Part shown: in pieces, positions 15,903 through 24,373 of the stretch
Position numbering within the stretch: position 1 is the stretch's first letter
How the letters are laid out: every line of letters begins with the position of its first letter
NCBI RefSeq assembly: GCF_040105385.1
Contig: NZ_JBEDNQ010000005.1
Coordinates: forward strand, 418,755-482,754
Length of the DNA: 64,000 nt
Direction: 5' to 3'
From: Pseudonocardia nematodicida
GTDB taxonomy: Bacteria > Actinomycetota > Actinomycetes > Mycobacteriales > Pseudonocardiaceae
The notes under the pieces: generated by a model
What the model was told of the DNA's origin: nothing
What the model saw: the letters and a program-made list of their open reading frames with translations, nothing else
Database searches by the model: none
Program-made: the position numbers and the translations under genes

Positions 15903-16820
15903 TCAGTCCTTCAGGCGGTCGGTCAGCCAGCCGCGCAGGTCCTCGCCGTACTCCGGGTGCTGCAGCATGAAGTCCACATAGGCCCGGGCGTAACCCGCGG
16001 GGTTACCCAGGTCGTGCCGTCCGCCGGAGTGCACGACCACGTGCACCGGGTGGCCCTCGGAGATCAGCAGCGCGACCGCGTCGGTCAGCTGCAGCTCGCC
16101 ACCGGAACCGGGGGTGATCCGGTCCAGCGCGTCGAAGATCGCGCGGTCGAGCAGGTACCGCCCGGCGGCGGCGAAGGTCGACGGGGCGTCCTCGGCGTCC
16201 GGCTTCTCGACCATCCCGTGCACCTGCTTGACGTCGTCGTCGCCGGTGTCGGACACGTCGAAGACGCCGTAGGCCGAGATCTGCTCCCGCGGGATGTCGA
16301 AGGCGCAGAGCACGCTACCGCCGTGCGTCGCGCGCACCTCCGCCATCCGGGCGAGGACGCCGGAGTCGCCGCCACCCGAGCCGAGCACCAGGTCGTCGGG
16401 CAGCAGCACGGCGACGGCCTGCTCGTCGTCGGCCAGCGCCGGGCCGGCCTGGGCGACGGCGTGCCCGAGCCCCTTGGGCTCGTACTGGTAGACCGAGTCG
16501 ACGGCGAGCAGGCCGGGGGCGCGGCGGATCTTCTCCGCCAGCGCGCCCTTGCCGCGGGCCTCGAGGGTCTCGACCAGCTCGGAGTCGTCGCGGAAGTAGG
16601 CCGCGACGGACTCCTTGCCCGGCGAGGTGACGATCAGCAGCCGATCCGCGCCCGCCGCGGCGGCCTCGGCCGCCACGAGCTCGATACCCGGGGTGTCGAC
16701 GACGGGGAGCAGTTCCTTCGGCACGGCCTTGGTCGTGGGCAGGAACCGCGTGCCGAGTCCGGCCGCAGGGACGACCGCGGTGCGGAATGCCCCGGCCGTG
16801 CTGGAGGTCTGCGCGCTCAT
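15903..16820 (-). CDS. galU: UTP-glucose-1-phosphate uridylyltransferase
   Basis: A protein of 305 residues. The nucleotidyltransferase signature AAGLGTRFLPTTKAVPKELL is at residues 19-38, followed by LLPDDLVLG and the sugar-binding GMVEKP. It makes UDP-glucose for wall polysaccharide and trehalose synthesis. The start ATG 16820 faces the 5-formyl-THF cyclo-ligase across 36 bases, so the two genes share a divergent promoter region. It is the first gene of the galU-glp-rimJ-glpR operon. Confidence 0.95.
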   Translation of the reverse strand: MSAQTSSTAGAFRTAVVPAAGLGTRFLPTTKAVPKELLPVVDTPGIELVAAEAAAAGADRLLIVTSPGKESVAAYFRDDSELVETLEARGKGALAEKIRRAPGLLAVDSVYQYEPKGLGHAVAQAGPALADDEQAVAVLLPDDLVLGSGGGDSGVLARMAEVRATHGGSVLCAFDIPREQISAYGVFDVSDTGDDDVKQVHGMVEKPDAEDAPSTFAAAGRYLLDRAIFDALDRITPGSGGELQLTDAVALLISEGHPVHVVVHSGGRHDLGNPAGYARAYVDFMLQHPEYGEDLRGWLTDRLKD

Positions 16821-16856
16821 GGTCGGCGAGCCTATCGACCGCACTAGCCTGGAGCC

Positions 16857-17507
16857 GTGACGGCTCGCGCGGAGGAGACCGACGGATCGTCGCCTGATCA
16901 GGGCAGGCGGCTCCGTGACGCCAAACGGACGCTGCGCCGCCGCCTGCTGGACGCACGCGCCGCCCGCACCCCCGACGACCGGGCCGCGGCGACGGCCGCG
17001 CTCGCCCGGCACGCCGTCGCGCTCGCGTCCGGCTGCACCGGCCCGGTCGCCTGCTACCTGCCGATCGGCGGGGAACCGGGCGCGGCCGGCTCCGCGACGA
17101 CGACGCTGCCCGACGCCCTGCGCGACGCCGGGCACGAGGTGCTCGCCCCGGTCGTCCCGGACGAGCCGGGCCCGCTCGACTGGACCCGCTACACCGGGCC
17201 CGCCGACCTGGTCGCCGGACCGCTCGGGGTGCGCGAGCCGGGCGGCCCCCGGCTGGGCCCCGGCACGCTGTCCGGCGCGGGGCTGGTGCTGGTCCCCGCC
17301 CTCGCGGTGGACCGGCGCGGGCGCCGGCTCGGCCGCGGCGGCGGCTTCTACGACCGCACGCTGGGCCTGGTCGCGCCGGGCGCGGCCGTGGTCGTCGTGC
17401 TGCACGACGGCGAGCTGATCGACGAGGTCCCGGCCGAGGCGCACGACCTGCCGGTCCCGGCGGTGCTGCTGCCCACCAGCGGGGTGGTGGAGGTCTCGGT
17501 CCGCTGA
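16857..17507 (+). CDS. 5-formyltetrahydrofolate cyclo-ligase
   Basis: A protein of 216 residues starting at GTG 16857. It has the family's basic N-terminal helix (LRDAKRTLRRRLLDARAAR), CYLPIGGEPG for substrate binding, and the ATP/Mg loop GRRLGRGGGFYDRTLG near residue 155. It converts 5-formyl-THF to methenyl-THF with ATP, recycling one-carbon units. It is divergent from galU, as in mycobacteria. Length and motifs are normal. Confidence 0.93.
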   Translation: MTARAEETDGSSPDQGRRLRDAKRTLRRRLLDARAARTPDDRAAATAALARHAVALASGCTGPVACYLPIGGEPGAAGSATTTLPDALRDAGHEVLAPVVPDEPGPLDWTRYTGPADLVAGPLGVREPGGPRLGPGTLSGAGLVLVPALAVDRRGRRLGRGGGFYDRTLGLVAPGAAVVVVLHDGELIDEVPAEAHDLPVPAVLLPTSGVVEVSVR

Positions 17508-17604
17508 CCTCTCCCTTCCGGCGGAGGCATCGGAGCCTGCGCACGGCAGGGGTATGCTGGCACTCGCACTACCGGAGTGCCAACCGTCGTCCCCGGAGGA
17601 TCTC

Positions 17605-17985
17605 GTGCCGACCTACCAGTACGCGTGCACCGCGTGTGACCACCGCTTCGAGGCGGTGCAGGCGTTCTCCGACGACTCCCTCACCACGTGCCCCGAGTGC
17701 GGCGGCGCGCTGCGCAAGGTCTTCTCCTCGGTCGGGATCGTGTTCAAGGGCAGCGGCTTCTACCGCACCGACTCCCGTTCGGGCTCGGTCAACGGCGGTT
17801 CCTCCTCGGAGTCGAAGTCGGACCCGAAGTCGGAGAGCTCCTCGTCGTCGTCCGGGTCCTCGGACTCGTCGTCGTCCTCGTCCGGCGCCAAGGACTCGTC
17901 GTCGAGCAGCTCGTCGAGCTCGTCGTCCACCTCGGCATCCACCTCGTCGTCGAAGACCTCGTCGTCGAAGGCCGCCGCCTCCTGA
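17605..17985 (+). CDS. FmdB-family zinc-ribbon protein with Ser-rich tail (Ruc-like)
   Basis: A protein of 126 residues starting at GTG behind GGAGG. Residues 1-55 form the FmdB zinc ribbon (PTYQYACTACDHRFE...TCPECGGALRKVFS, two CxxC pairs). Residues about 60-126 are more than half serine, with Asp, Lys and Thr, and are certainly disordered. In M. tuberculosis the protein at this place (Rv0991c, Ruc) is a redox-controlled chaperone whose cysteines bind zinc; the same role is inferred here. The tail is encoded by near-repetitive TCGTCGTCC-type DNA prone to slippage. Confidence 0.85.
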   Translation: MPTYQYACTACDHRFEAVQAFSDDSLTTCPECGGALRKVFSSVGIVFKGSGFYRTDSRSGSVNGGSSSESKSDPKSESSSSSSGSSDSSSSSSGAKDSSSSSSSSSSSTSASTSSSKTSSSKAAAS

Positions 17986-18093
17986 CCTGATCCGTCCACA
18001 GCCCCGTCCGGCTGTCCACAGGCCCGCGATCGGGCCCGGCACGGCCGCTCTCCCGCCCTAACGTCGAGCACGACGACGGCGGAGGGCGGCGGG

Positions 18094-18747
18094 ATGGACC
18101 GGGACGAGGGCAGCGGCCGGGGCCGCTGGTGGGAACGGTGGCGGCACGGCCCCGGCTGGGCCCGCGCGCTCCTGCTCCGCCGCGTCGCGGCGGCGCTGCT
18201 CGCGGCGGCCGCGGTGGTGGTCGCCCTGCTCCCGGCCCCGGGCGACGAGCGGGTCGGCGTCCTCGTCGCGACCCGCGATCTCCTCCCGGGCGCCGCGCTC
18301 GCCCCGGACGACGTCGCCGTCGTGGGCTGGCCGGCCGCGCTGGTCCCGGGCGGGGTACTGCGCACTGCCGACGACGCCGGCGGGCGCGTGCTCGCCGGCC
18401 CGCTGCGGGCCGGGGAGCCGGTCACCGACCTGCGGCTCGTCGGTTCCGAGATCGCCGTGCGGACCGCGGGTCCCGGTGCGTCGACGGTGCCCCTGCGCCC
18501 GGCCGACCCGGCGGTCGCGGCGCTGCTCTCCCCGGGTGCGCGGGTCGACGTCGTCGCGGGCGGGCCGGACGGGCCGCGGGTGCTCGCCGCCCGGGCCGCG
18601 GTGGTCGCGGTGTTCCCGGCCGCCGGAACCGGGACCGCGACGGGCTCCGATCCCGGCCCGCTGGTGCTGGTCGCGCTGCCCGCGCCGGAGGCCACCGCGG
18701 TCGCCGCGGCGACCCTCGCCGACCAGGTGACGGTGACGCTGAGGTGA
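18094..18747 (+). CDS. SAF-domain membrane protein (CpaB/RcpC-like)
   Basis: A protein of 217 residues. A basic N-terminus and one membrane helix (residues about 28-48, LLLRRVAAALLAAAAVVVALL) precede a SAF domain (VGVLVATRDLLPGAALAPDDV; GRVLAGPLRAGEPVTDLRLV) and a second beta domain (VPLRPADPAVAALLSPGARVDVVA). These features match Flp-pilus assembly protein CpaB/RcpC. No other pilus gene is near, so it probably has a separate envelope role, as with the similar isolated genes in other actinobacteria. Confidence 0.75.
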   Translation: MDRDEGSGRGRWWERWRHGPGWARALLLRRVAAALLAAAAVVVALLPAPGDERVGVLVATRDLLPGAALAPDDVAVVGWPAALVPGGVLRTADDAGGRVLAGPLRAGEPVTDLRLVGSEIAVRTAGPGASTVPLRPADPAVAALLSPGARVDVVAGGPDGPRVLAARAAVVAVFPAAGTGTATGSDPGPLVLVALPAPEATAVAAATLADQVTVTLR

Positions 18748-18755
18748 GGGTCCGA

Positions 18756-18923
18756 TCAGTCGCCGTGGTGCGGGGGGCGGTTCTCGGTGTACCAGCGGTC
18801 CCGGTCGGCGTCCTCGCCCGCGTCCGGGGCGCCGCCGTCGGCCCGCTCGTCGGCGGAGGTCACCGGGTCGTCCCCGAAGATCTCCTGGATCCGCCTGCGC
18901 ATCCGCTCGGCCGGGTCGGTCAT
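18756..18923 (-). CDS. Small conserved acidic protein (55 aa)
   Basis: A protein of 55 residues beginning MTDPAERMRRRIQEIFGDD, followed by an acidic tail ending WYTENRPPHHGD. It ends 9 bases from the convergent SAF-domain gene. The start ATG 18923 has a GGGGG run just upstream. No domain is known to me; the helix-plus-acidic-tail type is frequent in actinobacteria. Confidence 0.6.
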   Translation of the reverse strand: MTDPAERMRRRIQEIFGDDPVTSADERADGGAPDAGEDADRDRWYTENRPPHHGD

Positions 18924-19131
18924 GCCCCCATGGTGCCCTGCCGGACGGCGCGCGAGCGCGTCACCCGGTACGGAGCGCAGCGGAATCGTGTGTGTACCGA
19001 TCCCGTCTCGGCGTGTCGGTTCCACTGCGTCACGACCCCACGACCGGCCGTCCAACTGCCACCATGGGGGTGACCGAGGAGCACACACACCGTCCGCGAC
19101 CGTGGACGCCGACGAGGAGGGGGAGAAGGCG

Positions 19132-19527
19132 ATGGGGTTCCTGGACAAGGCTCGGGAGGCCGCGGAGAGCGCCCTGGAGAAGGCGGCTCCGCATCTCGAG
19201 AAGGCCAAGGAGAAGGCCGGTCCGCACCTGGACAAGGCCAAGGAGAAGGCCGGCCCGCTGGTCGAGAAGGCTGCGACCCAGGTCGACAAGGCCACCGGCG
19301 GGAAGTACTCCGAGCAGATCGACGGGGTGAAGGGGAAGGTCGAGGGCGCGCTCGGCCACTCCGCACCGGACGCCCCGGGGGCCGGCACGCACACGGCACC
19401 GGGCGACGTCCCGCCGGTGCCGCCCGCCCCGCCCGGCGGGGACGCGCTGAAGCCGGACGGCAACCCGGCGCGGACGCCGAAGAACGACGACGACGGCGGC
19501 GTCCCGCCGGTGCCGCCCGCACGCTGA
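19132..19527 (+). CDS. MT0933/Rv0909-like antitoxin family protein
   Basis: A protein of 131 residues starting at ATG after GGAGGGGGAGAAGG. It begins MGFLDKAREAAESALEKAA, contains three imperfect 11-residue repeats (APHLEKAKEKA / GPHLDKAKEKA / GPLVEKAATQV), then TGGKYSEQIDGVKGKVEGALG, the core of this family, and a Pro/Gly-rich tail with two VPPVPPA units. The family is named from a mycobacterial antitoxin, but no toxin gene is adjacent, so a structural or stress role is as likely. Confidence 0.75.
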   Translation: MGFLDKAREAAESALEKAAPHLEKAKEKAGPHLDKAKEKAGPLVEKAATQVDKATGGKYSEQIDGVKGKVEGALGHSAPDAPGAGTHTAPGDVPPVPPAPPGGDALKPDGNPARTPKNDDDGGVPPVPPAR

Positions 19528-19540
19528 TCGGGGGAACGTG

Positions 19541-19578
19541 CGAGGGCCCCGGCGGAGACGTCTCCGCCGGGGCCCTCG
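19541..19578. terminator. Perfect bidirectional terminator
   Basis: A 38-base perfect palindromic hairpin with 18-bp arms (beginning CGAGGGCCCCGGCGG) lies between the convergent genes ending at 19527 and 19604. Confidence 0.85.
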
Positions 19579-19603
19579 TCCGTCGGTGGGTCCGGGTCGG
19601 ACG

Positions 19604-20101
19604 TCAGGAGTCCAGACCGGACAGTTCCGAGATCACGTGCGGGACGAGCGGGGTCACCGTGGCCATGCCGTCGCGCACCGCGGCCCGCGAGGCGGCGAGG
19701 TTCACCACGAGCGTGCTGCCGGAGACCCCGACCACGCCGCGGGACACCCCGGCGTCCACCGCGCCGGCCGCCAGACCGGACGCCCGGATCGCCTCGGCGA
19801 TGCCCGGCACCGGGCGGTCCAGTACGCCGGTGGTGGCGTCCGGTGTGACGTCGCGCGGGGACACGCCGGTCCCGCCGACGGTCACGACCAGGTCGACCCC
19901 GCCGATCACGGCGGTGTTCAGTGCGCTGCGGATCGCGACGACGTCGCCCGGCGCGGAGACCACGCCGTCGACCACGAAGTGCGCCTCCTCGAGCAGCTCG
20001 GTGACGAGCGGGCCCGTGCCGTCGGACCGCTCACCGGCACTGACCCGGTCGTCGACGATCACCACGAGGGCACGGCCGATCTGCGGATCCGGGATCTCCA
20101 T
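19604..20101 (-). CDS. moaB: MoaB/Mog-family molybdenum cofactor protein
   Basis: A protein of 165 residues starting at ATG 20101 just behind GAGGAG. It shows the MogA/MoaB fold: RALVVIVDDRVSAGERSDGTG at the start, TVGGTGVSPRDVTPDAT (molybdopterin-binding GGTG loop) and PGIAEAIRASGL, SRGVVGVSGSTLVVNLAAS. The family adenylates or binds molybdopterin in cofactor synthesis. It follows pepD on the same strand, the same order as mprA-mprB-pepD-moaB2 in M. tuberculosis. Confidence 0.88.
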   Translation of the reverse strand: MEIPDPQIGRALVVIVDDRVSAGERSDGTGPLVTELLEEAHFVVDGVVSAPGDVVAIRSALNTAVIGGVDLVVTVGGTGVSPRDVTPDATTGVLDRPVPGIAEAIRASGLAAGAVDAGVSRGVVGVSGSTLVVNLAASRAAVRDGMATVTPLVPHVISELSGLDS

Positions 20102-20145
20102 GCTCCTCACCCTATCGTCGCCGGTGCGTGCCCTGAGGGAGGGAG

Positions 20146-20185
20146 GCCGTGCCGGTGCGGGGAGGGGGACCCGCACCGGCACGGC
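20146..20185 (-). terminator. Terminator between pepD and moaB
   Basis: Perfect 16-bp arms (GCCGTGCCGGTGCGGG / CCCGCACCGGCACGGC) around 8 bases lie between pepD (ending 20299) and the moaB start at 20101. The rest of the gap holds nothing recognisable. Confidence 0.75.
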
Positions 20186-20298
20186 GCTCTCGTGCGTACC
20201 CGGCGGGGCACCACCGAACACGATCACCAGCCCACCACGGAGATCTTTCACCCGTCAACAAGCCGGGGCGCGCTCCACCCGGCCGGACCCTCCGTCGA

Positions 20299-22044
20299 TC
20301 ACTGCTCGCCGAGCGTCACCTGCACCGTCCGGTCGGTGAGCTGCAGCTCGACCGACGCGTCCGGCGGCTGGGACCGCACGGCGGCCTGAAGATCGGTGCC
20401 GGTGGCGATGAGCTGATCACCCAGTCGGACGACGACGTCGCCGGGACGCAACCCGGCCCGTTCGGCCGCACCACCGGGGACGACGGTCTCGACCCGCGCA
20501 CCGGTCTGCTGCGGCGCGTCGGTGACCTCGACCCCGAGCACCGCGTGCGTGGCCGGGCCGCCGCCCCGCAGCTGGTCGGCGATCCGCCGGGCCTGGTTCA
20601 CCGGGATCGAGAACCCGACGCCGATGGAACCGCCGCCGGGACCGGCCGTCGCGATCGCCGAGTTGATCCCGACCACCCGGCCCTCCATGTCGACCAGCGG
20701 CCCGCCGGAGTTGCCGGGGTTGATCGCCGCGTCGGTCTGGATCGCGTTCAGCACGGTCGAGTCGTTCGCCGTCTCGCCGCCGACGCTCACGGCGCGGTCC
20801 AGTGCGGACACGATCCCGGTGGTGACCGAGCCGCCGAGGCCCAGCGGTGAACCGATGGCCGTCACCTGCTGGCCGACCCGGAGCGCGTCGGAGTTGCCGA
20901 GCTCGACCGGGGTCAGGTCGGTGAGCTCGACCCGGATCAGCGCGACGTCGGACTGCGGGTCCTGCCCGACGATCTGTGCGGGCGCGACGCGACCGTCCTG
21001 CAGCACCGCGCGCATCGTCCCGCCGGTCCCGGCGGGGGCCACGACGTGGTTGTTGGTCAGGACCAGCCCGTCGGCGCTGAGCACCATGCCGGACCCCTCG
21101 CCCTGCGCACCACCGTTGCCCGTGCCGCCCTCGACGCGGATCTGGACGACGCTGGGCAGCACCCGCTCGGCGACCGCTTCGACCGGGGTGACCGGCAGGT
21201 CGGAGTCCGCCGAGGGTGACGGCGCCGACAGCGCGCCGCCCCCGCCGGCCGACATCGACGAGCGCGCGACATCGGCCCCGACCGCACCGCCGATCCCGCC
21301 CGCGACCAGCGCGAGCACCGCGGCACCGGCGAGGAGCGCGATGGTGCGCCGGGAACCCGACCGCGCGGTCCCGGGCCGGTCGGGGGTGCTCCGCGGCGGG
21401 TACGGCGAGCTGCCCGGGGTCGCGGGGGCCTCACCGGCGTGCGCCGCACCGGCGGGTTCCTCGGCACGTGCGTGCCGGCCCTCCGACGGGCCGGCGGGCG
21501 GCGCCGCGGCCGGGCCGGCCCCGGGGCGGGCCCACGGGCTGACCGGCACCTCCCAGCGGTCGGTCGGCGGGTCCGTGTCGTGGTCCCGCGCGGCGATCGG
21601 GTCGGCGTCCGGGCCGTCGTCACCTGTGGTGGCGCCGGTGGTGGCGGATGCCCGCTCGCCGGCCGCGCCGGTCCCCGCCGGCTCACCGGCGGGGTCGCTC
21701 CTCGCCGGCTCACCGGCGGTGCTCCCTGCCGACTCGCCGGTGGTGTCATTCCCTACCGGCCCTGCGGCGGTGTCACTCCCAACCGGCTCGCCGGCGGTGT
21801 CGCTCTCCGCCGGTTCGCCCGGTTCGCCCGGTCCGGCAGCGTCGGCGGTTACCTGCCCGGTCGGGTCTCCCGCCGGTCCCTCCGCGCCCTCGTGCGCGGC
21901 GCCGGTCCCCGTCGCGCCGTCGTCCCGGACGGCGCCGTGGCCGGCCTCCGTCCCGCCCGGGTGCCCGGTCGTGCCCGGGCCGGAACCGCCGGACTCCGCC
22001 GCGTCGGGAACCTTCCCCTCGCCGGGCGGGTTGTCCTGGGCCAT
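20299..22044 (-). CDS. pepD: HtrA-like membrane serine protease with PDZ domain
   Basis: A protein of 581 residues. Residues 1-230 are a disordered cytoplasmic region rich in repeated Gly-Glu-Pro-Ala units; one membrane helix lies at about 233-258. The trypsin-like domain has the triad His333 (TNNHVV), Asp366 (SDVALI) and Ser446 (GNSGGPL). A PDZ domain ends the protein (GARVETVVPGGAAERAGLRPGDVVVRLGD). It should degrade or refold envelope proteins. It lies 58 bases downstream of the mprB-like kinase, matching mycobacterial PepD, whose gene is under MprA control. The long N-terminal tail is unusually extended. Confidence 0.92.
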   Translation of the reverse strand: MAQDNPPGEGKVPDAAESGGSGPGTTGHPGGTEAGHGAVRDDGATGTGAAHEGAEGPAGDPTGQVTADAAGPGEPGEPAESDTAGEPVGSDTAAGPVGNDTTGESAGSTAGEPARSDPAGEPAGTGAAGERASATTGATTGDDGPDADPIAARDHDTDPPTDRWEVPVSPWARPGAGPAAAPPAGPSEGRHARAEEPAGAAHAGEAPATPGSSPYPPRSTPDRPGTARSGSRRTIALLAGAAVLALVAGGIGGAVGADVARSSMSAGGGGALSAPSPSADSDLPVTPVEAVAERVLPSVVQIRVEGGTGNGGAQGEGSGMVLSADGLVLTNNHVVAPAGTGGTMRAVLQDGRVAPAQIVGQDPQSDVALIRVELTDLTPVELGNSDALRVGQQVTAIGSPLGLGGSVTTGIVSALDRAVSVGGETANDSTVLNAIQTDAAINPGNSGGPLVDMEGRVVGINSAIATAGPGGGSIGVGFSIPVNQARRIADQLRGGGPATHAVLGVEVTDAPQQTGARVETVVPGGAAERAGLRPGDVVVRLGDQLIATGTDLQAAVRSQPPDASVELQLTDRTVQVTLGEQ

Positions 22045-22102
22045 GCGTCCACCGTCCGTCACGTCGCCTGAACGGGTCACCAGCGGGCCCGCACCGCCCA
22101 GG

Positions 22103-23626
22103 CTATGGGGTGCCGGCCTCCGGCACCGCCCGGCCCGGCAGCGCCATCGACAGCAGCGCGCCACCCTCCGGCGCCCGGCCGGCCCGGACCTCGCCACCGT
22201 GCCGCGCCGCGGCCTGCGCCACGATCGACAGCCCGAGCCCGGAGCCGGGCATCGTCCGGGACGTGTCGGCCCGGTAGAAGCGGTCGAACACGTGCGGCAG
22301 GTCCTCGGGCGCGATGCCGTCGCCCGCGTCGGCGACCTCGACGACCAGCCAGTCCGGCGAGATCGGCACCATCGACAGCCGCACCCGGCTACCGGGCGGG
22401 CTCCACTTCACCGCGTTGTCGAGCAGGTTGAGCACCGCCCGCTCCAGTGCGTCGGCGTCGCCGTCGAGGATCCACGGCGTGCGCTGGATCTCGAACTCGA
22501 TCTCGCCGGCCCGCCGGCGGACCCGGGCCAGTGCGCGGTCGACGACCTCGCCGAGGTCCAGCGCCTCGGTGGTCATCGTCGGCGCGTCGTCGCGGGCCAG
22601 CTCCACCAGGTCCCCGACCAGCTGGGACAGCTCCTCGACCTGGGCCCGGACGTCGGCGAGCAGTTCCGCGCGGTCCTCGGCGGGCAGGTCGGGGGCGTCC
22701 GGCCGGTCGGCCGCGGCCAGCAGCTCCAGGTTGGTGCGCAACGACGTCAGCGGCGTGCGCAGCTCGTGCCCGGCGTCGGCGACCAGCCGGCGCTGCTGTT
22801 CCCGGGAGGCGGCGAACCCGCCGAGCATCGCGTTGAAGCTCAGCGTCAGCCGGGCGAGCTCGTCGGACCCGGAGACCGGGATCGGTCGCAGGTCACCGGT
22901 GGTGGCGACCCGCTCGGTCGCCGCCGTCAGCCGCGCCACCGGCCGCAGCCCGGTCCGGGCGACCGCGACCCCGGCCAGCGCGGCGAGGACGACCCCGCCG
23001 AGACCGACCAGCGGCAGGGCGGTGCCCATCCGGCTCACCACCCGGGTGATCGTGTCGAGCTGCTGGGCGATCACCAGCGCGCGTCCCTCACCGGCGGGCA
23101 CGGCGACCACCCGGAACGGGACGCCGTCGAGCACCGCGGTCCGGCCGGGCTGGGTGACCCCGTCCTGGGCGACCTCGAGCTCCGGCTCACCCAGCGGTGG
23201 GAGCGAGGCCGCGTCGGCCGAGGTGACCAGACCCGACGAGTACACCAGCGCGATGTGCAGGTCGGCCGCGCCGAGCACGGCCGGCGGCAGCGACGCCAGC
23301 AGCTGCGGGTTGATCAGGTCGCTCTGTGCCGCCGCGGCGGCACGCAGCCGCAACGTCTCGTCCAGCGAGCTGGTGAGGTTCTGGCGCACGACCAGGAACG
23401 CCGCCGCGGACACGATCAGCACCATGGCGGCCGCCACCAGCGCGGCGAGCACCCCGATCCGGGCGCGCAGGGTGAACCGCTCGCGGTCGGCGTCGCGGTC
23501 GGTGCCGAGAGCCCGGCCCGTACCGAGAGCCCTGCCCGTGCCGAGAGCCCTGCGCCACCACGGCTCGGGCCGCTCGTCGTCCCGGGGTGCCCCGGCCGGC
23601 CCGCCGCCGGGGTCGGTCCGCGTCAC
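22103..23626 (-). CDS. mprB: Sensor histidine kinase, MprB-like
   Basis: A protein of 507 residues. An N-terminal cytoplasmic stretch with three ALGTGR-type repeats precedes a membrane helix (VLAALVAAAMVLIVSAAAFLVV), an extracytoplasmic sensor of about 130 residues, a second helix, a HAMP linker, the phosphoacceptor His287 (ADAGHELRTPLTSLR) and a HATPase domain (NLLDNAVKWSP; DAGDGIAPEDLPHVFDRFYR; GSGLGLSIV). It starts at GTG in a GTGA overlap with the regulator gene. The gene order with pepD and moaB supports the MprAB envelope-stress system. Confidence 0.9.
   Translation of the reverse strand: MTRTDPGGGPAGAPRDDERPEPWWRRALGTGRALGTGRALGTDRDADRERFTLRARIGVLAALVAAAMVLIVSAAAFLVVRQNLTSSLDETLRLRAAAAAQSDLINPQLLASLPPAVLGAADLHIALVYSSGLVTSADAASLPPLGEPELEVAQDGVTQPGRTAVLDGVPFRVVAVPAGEGRALVIAQQLDTITRVVSRMGTALPLVGLGGVVLAALAGVAVARTGLRPVARLTAATERVATTGDLRPIPVSGSDELARLTLSFNAMLGGFAASREQQRRLVADAGHELRTPLTSLRTNLELLAAADRPDAPDLPAEDRAELLADVRAQVEELSQLVGDLVELARDDAPTMTTEALDLGEVVDRALARVRRRAGEIEFEIQRTPWILDGDADALERAVLNLLDNAVKWSPPGSRVRLSMVPISPDWLVVEVADAGDGIAPEDLPHVFDRFYRADTSRTMPGSGLGLSIVAQAAARHGGEVRAGRAPEGGALLSMALPGRAVPEAGTP
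23502..23555. repeat. Three 18-bp tandem repeats inside the kinase gene
   Basis: Units at 23502, 23520 and 23538 (core GTGCCGAGAGCCC, 2-4 differences between units) encode the repeated ALGTGR in the kinase N-terminus. Multiples of 18 keep the frame, so copy number can vary without disruption. Confidence 0.8.
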
Positions 23627-24318
23627 GGCGGTGACTCGCGCAGCACGTAGCCGACGCCGCGCACGGTGTGGATCAGGCGCGGCTCGCCGTCGGCCTCGGT
23701 CTTGCGGCGCAGATAGCCGACGTACACCTCGAGGGCGTTGCCGCTGGTCGGGAAGTCGTAGCCCCACACCTGCTCGAGGATCTGGGCCCGGGTCAGCACC
23801 CGTCGCGGGTGTTCGAGCAGCAGCTCCAGCAGGGAGAACTCGGTGCGGGTCAGGCTGATCGCGCGCCCGCCGCGGGACACCTCGCGGGTGTCCGGGTGCA
23901 GCGACAGGTCGGCGAAACTCAGCGCGGCGTCCGCGTCACCGGCCGGGTCGGTCTCGCTCGTGCGCCGCCGCAGCAGCGCCCGCAGCCGGGCCAGCAGCTC
24001 CTCCAGCGCGAACGGCTTGGGCAGGTAGTCGTCGGCACCGGCGTCCAGCCCGGCGACCCGGTCGGAGACGGCGTCGCGGGCGGTGAGCACCAGGATCGGC
24101 AGCGCGTCGCCCGCGCTGCGCAGCCGCCGGCACACCTCCAGGCCGTCGACCCGGGGCATCATCACGTCGAGCACGAGCGCGTCCGGCCGCTCGGTGAGCA
24201 TCTTGTCCAGCGCGACCTGGCCGTCCTCGGCGAGGTCGACCTGGTAGCCGTTGAAGGCCAGCGAGCGGCGCAGCGAGTCCCGGACCGCCTTGTCGTCGTC
24301 GACCACCAGAATGCGCAT
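23623..24318 (-). CDS. mprA: Response regulator, OmpR family, MprA-like
   Basis: A protein of 231 residues starting at ATG 24318 (MRILVVDDDKAVRD); an in-frame upstream ATG at 24333 is less likely. The receiver domain has the acidic pair DDD, phosphorylation site Asp51 (VLDVMMPRVDG), Thr (LVLTARD) and Lys (PKPF). The C-terminal winged helix (ISLTRTEFSLLELLLEHP...EVYVGYLRRKTE...HTVRGVGYVLRE) binds DNA. It is coupled to the kinase by GTGA. By analogy it controls pepD and envelope-stress genes. Confidence 0.92.
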   Translation of the reverse strand: MRILVVDDDKAVRDSLRRSLAFNGYQVDLAEDGQVALDKMLTERPDALVLDVMMPRVDGLEVCRRLRSAGDALPILVLTARDAVSDRVAGLDAGADDYLPKPFALEELLARLRALLRRRTSETDPAGDADAALSFADLSLHPDTREVSRGGRAISLTRTEFSLLELLLEHPRRVLTRAQILEQVWGYDFPTSGNALEVYVGYLRRKTEADGEPRLIHTVRGVGYVLRESPP

Positions 24319-24373
24319 GGGTGCCAGTCTCACCCAGTCGCCTGAGAAGCGTCTGAGCGGCCGCCCGGACGGG

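Noticed and set aside
14103..16847. A 914-codon plus-strand frame antisense to rimJ-glp-galU
   Set aside because: The minus-strand genes have diagnostic motifs and conserved order; the long frame is a codon-bias artefact.
17821..17970. CRISPR-like or satellite array suggested by repeated TCGTCG
   Set aside because: The repetition is the codon pattern of the Ser-rich tail; there are no spacers of constant length. No CRISPR array was seen anywhere in the window.
19132..19527. Complete toxin-antitoxin pair
   Set aside because: Only the antitoxin-family protein is present; neighbours are a SAF-domain protein, a small acidic protein and MoaB, none toxin-like.
20522..23650. A 1,042-codon plus-strand frame
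   Set aside because: Antisense to pepD and mprB, no recognisable domain, Arg/Ser/Pro-rich shadow composition.
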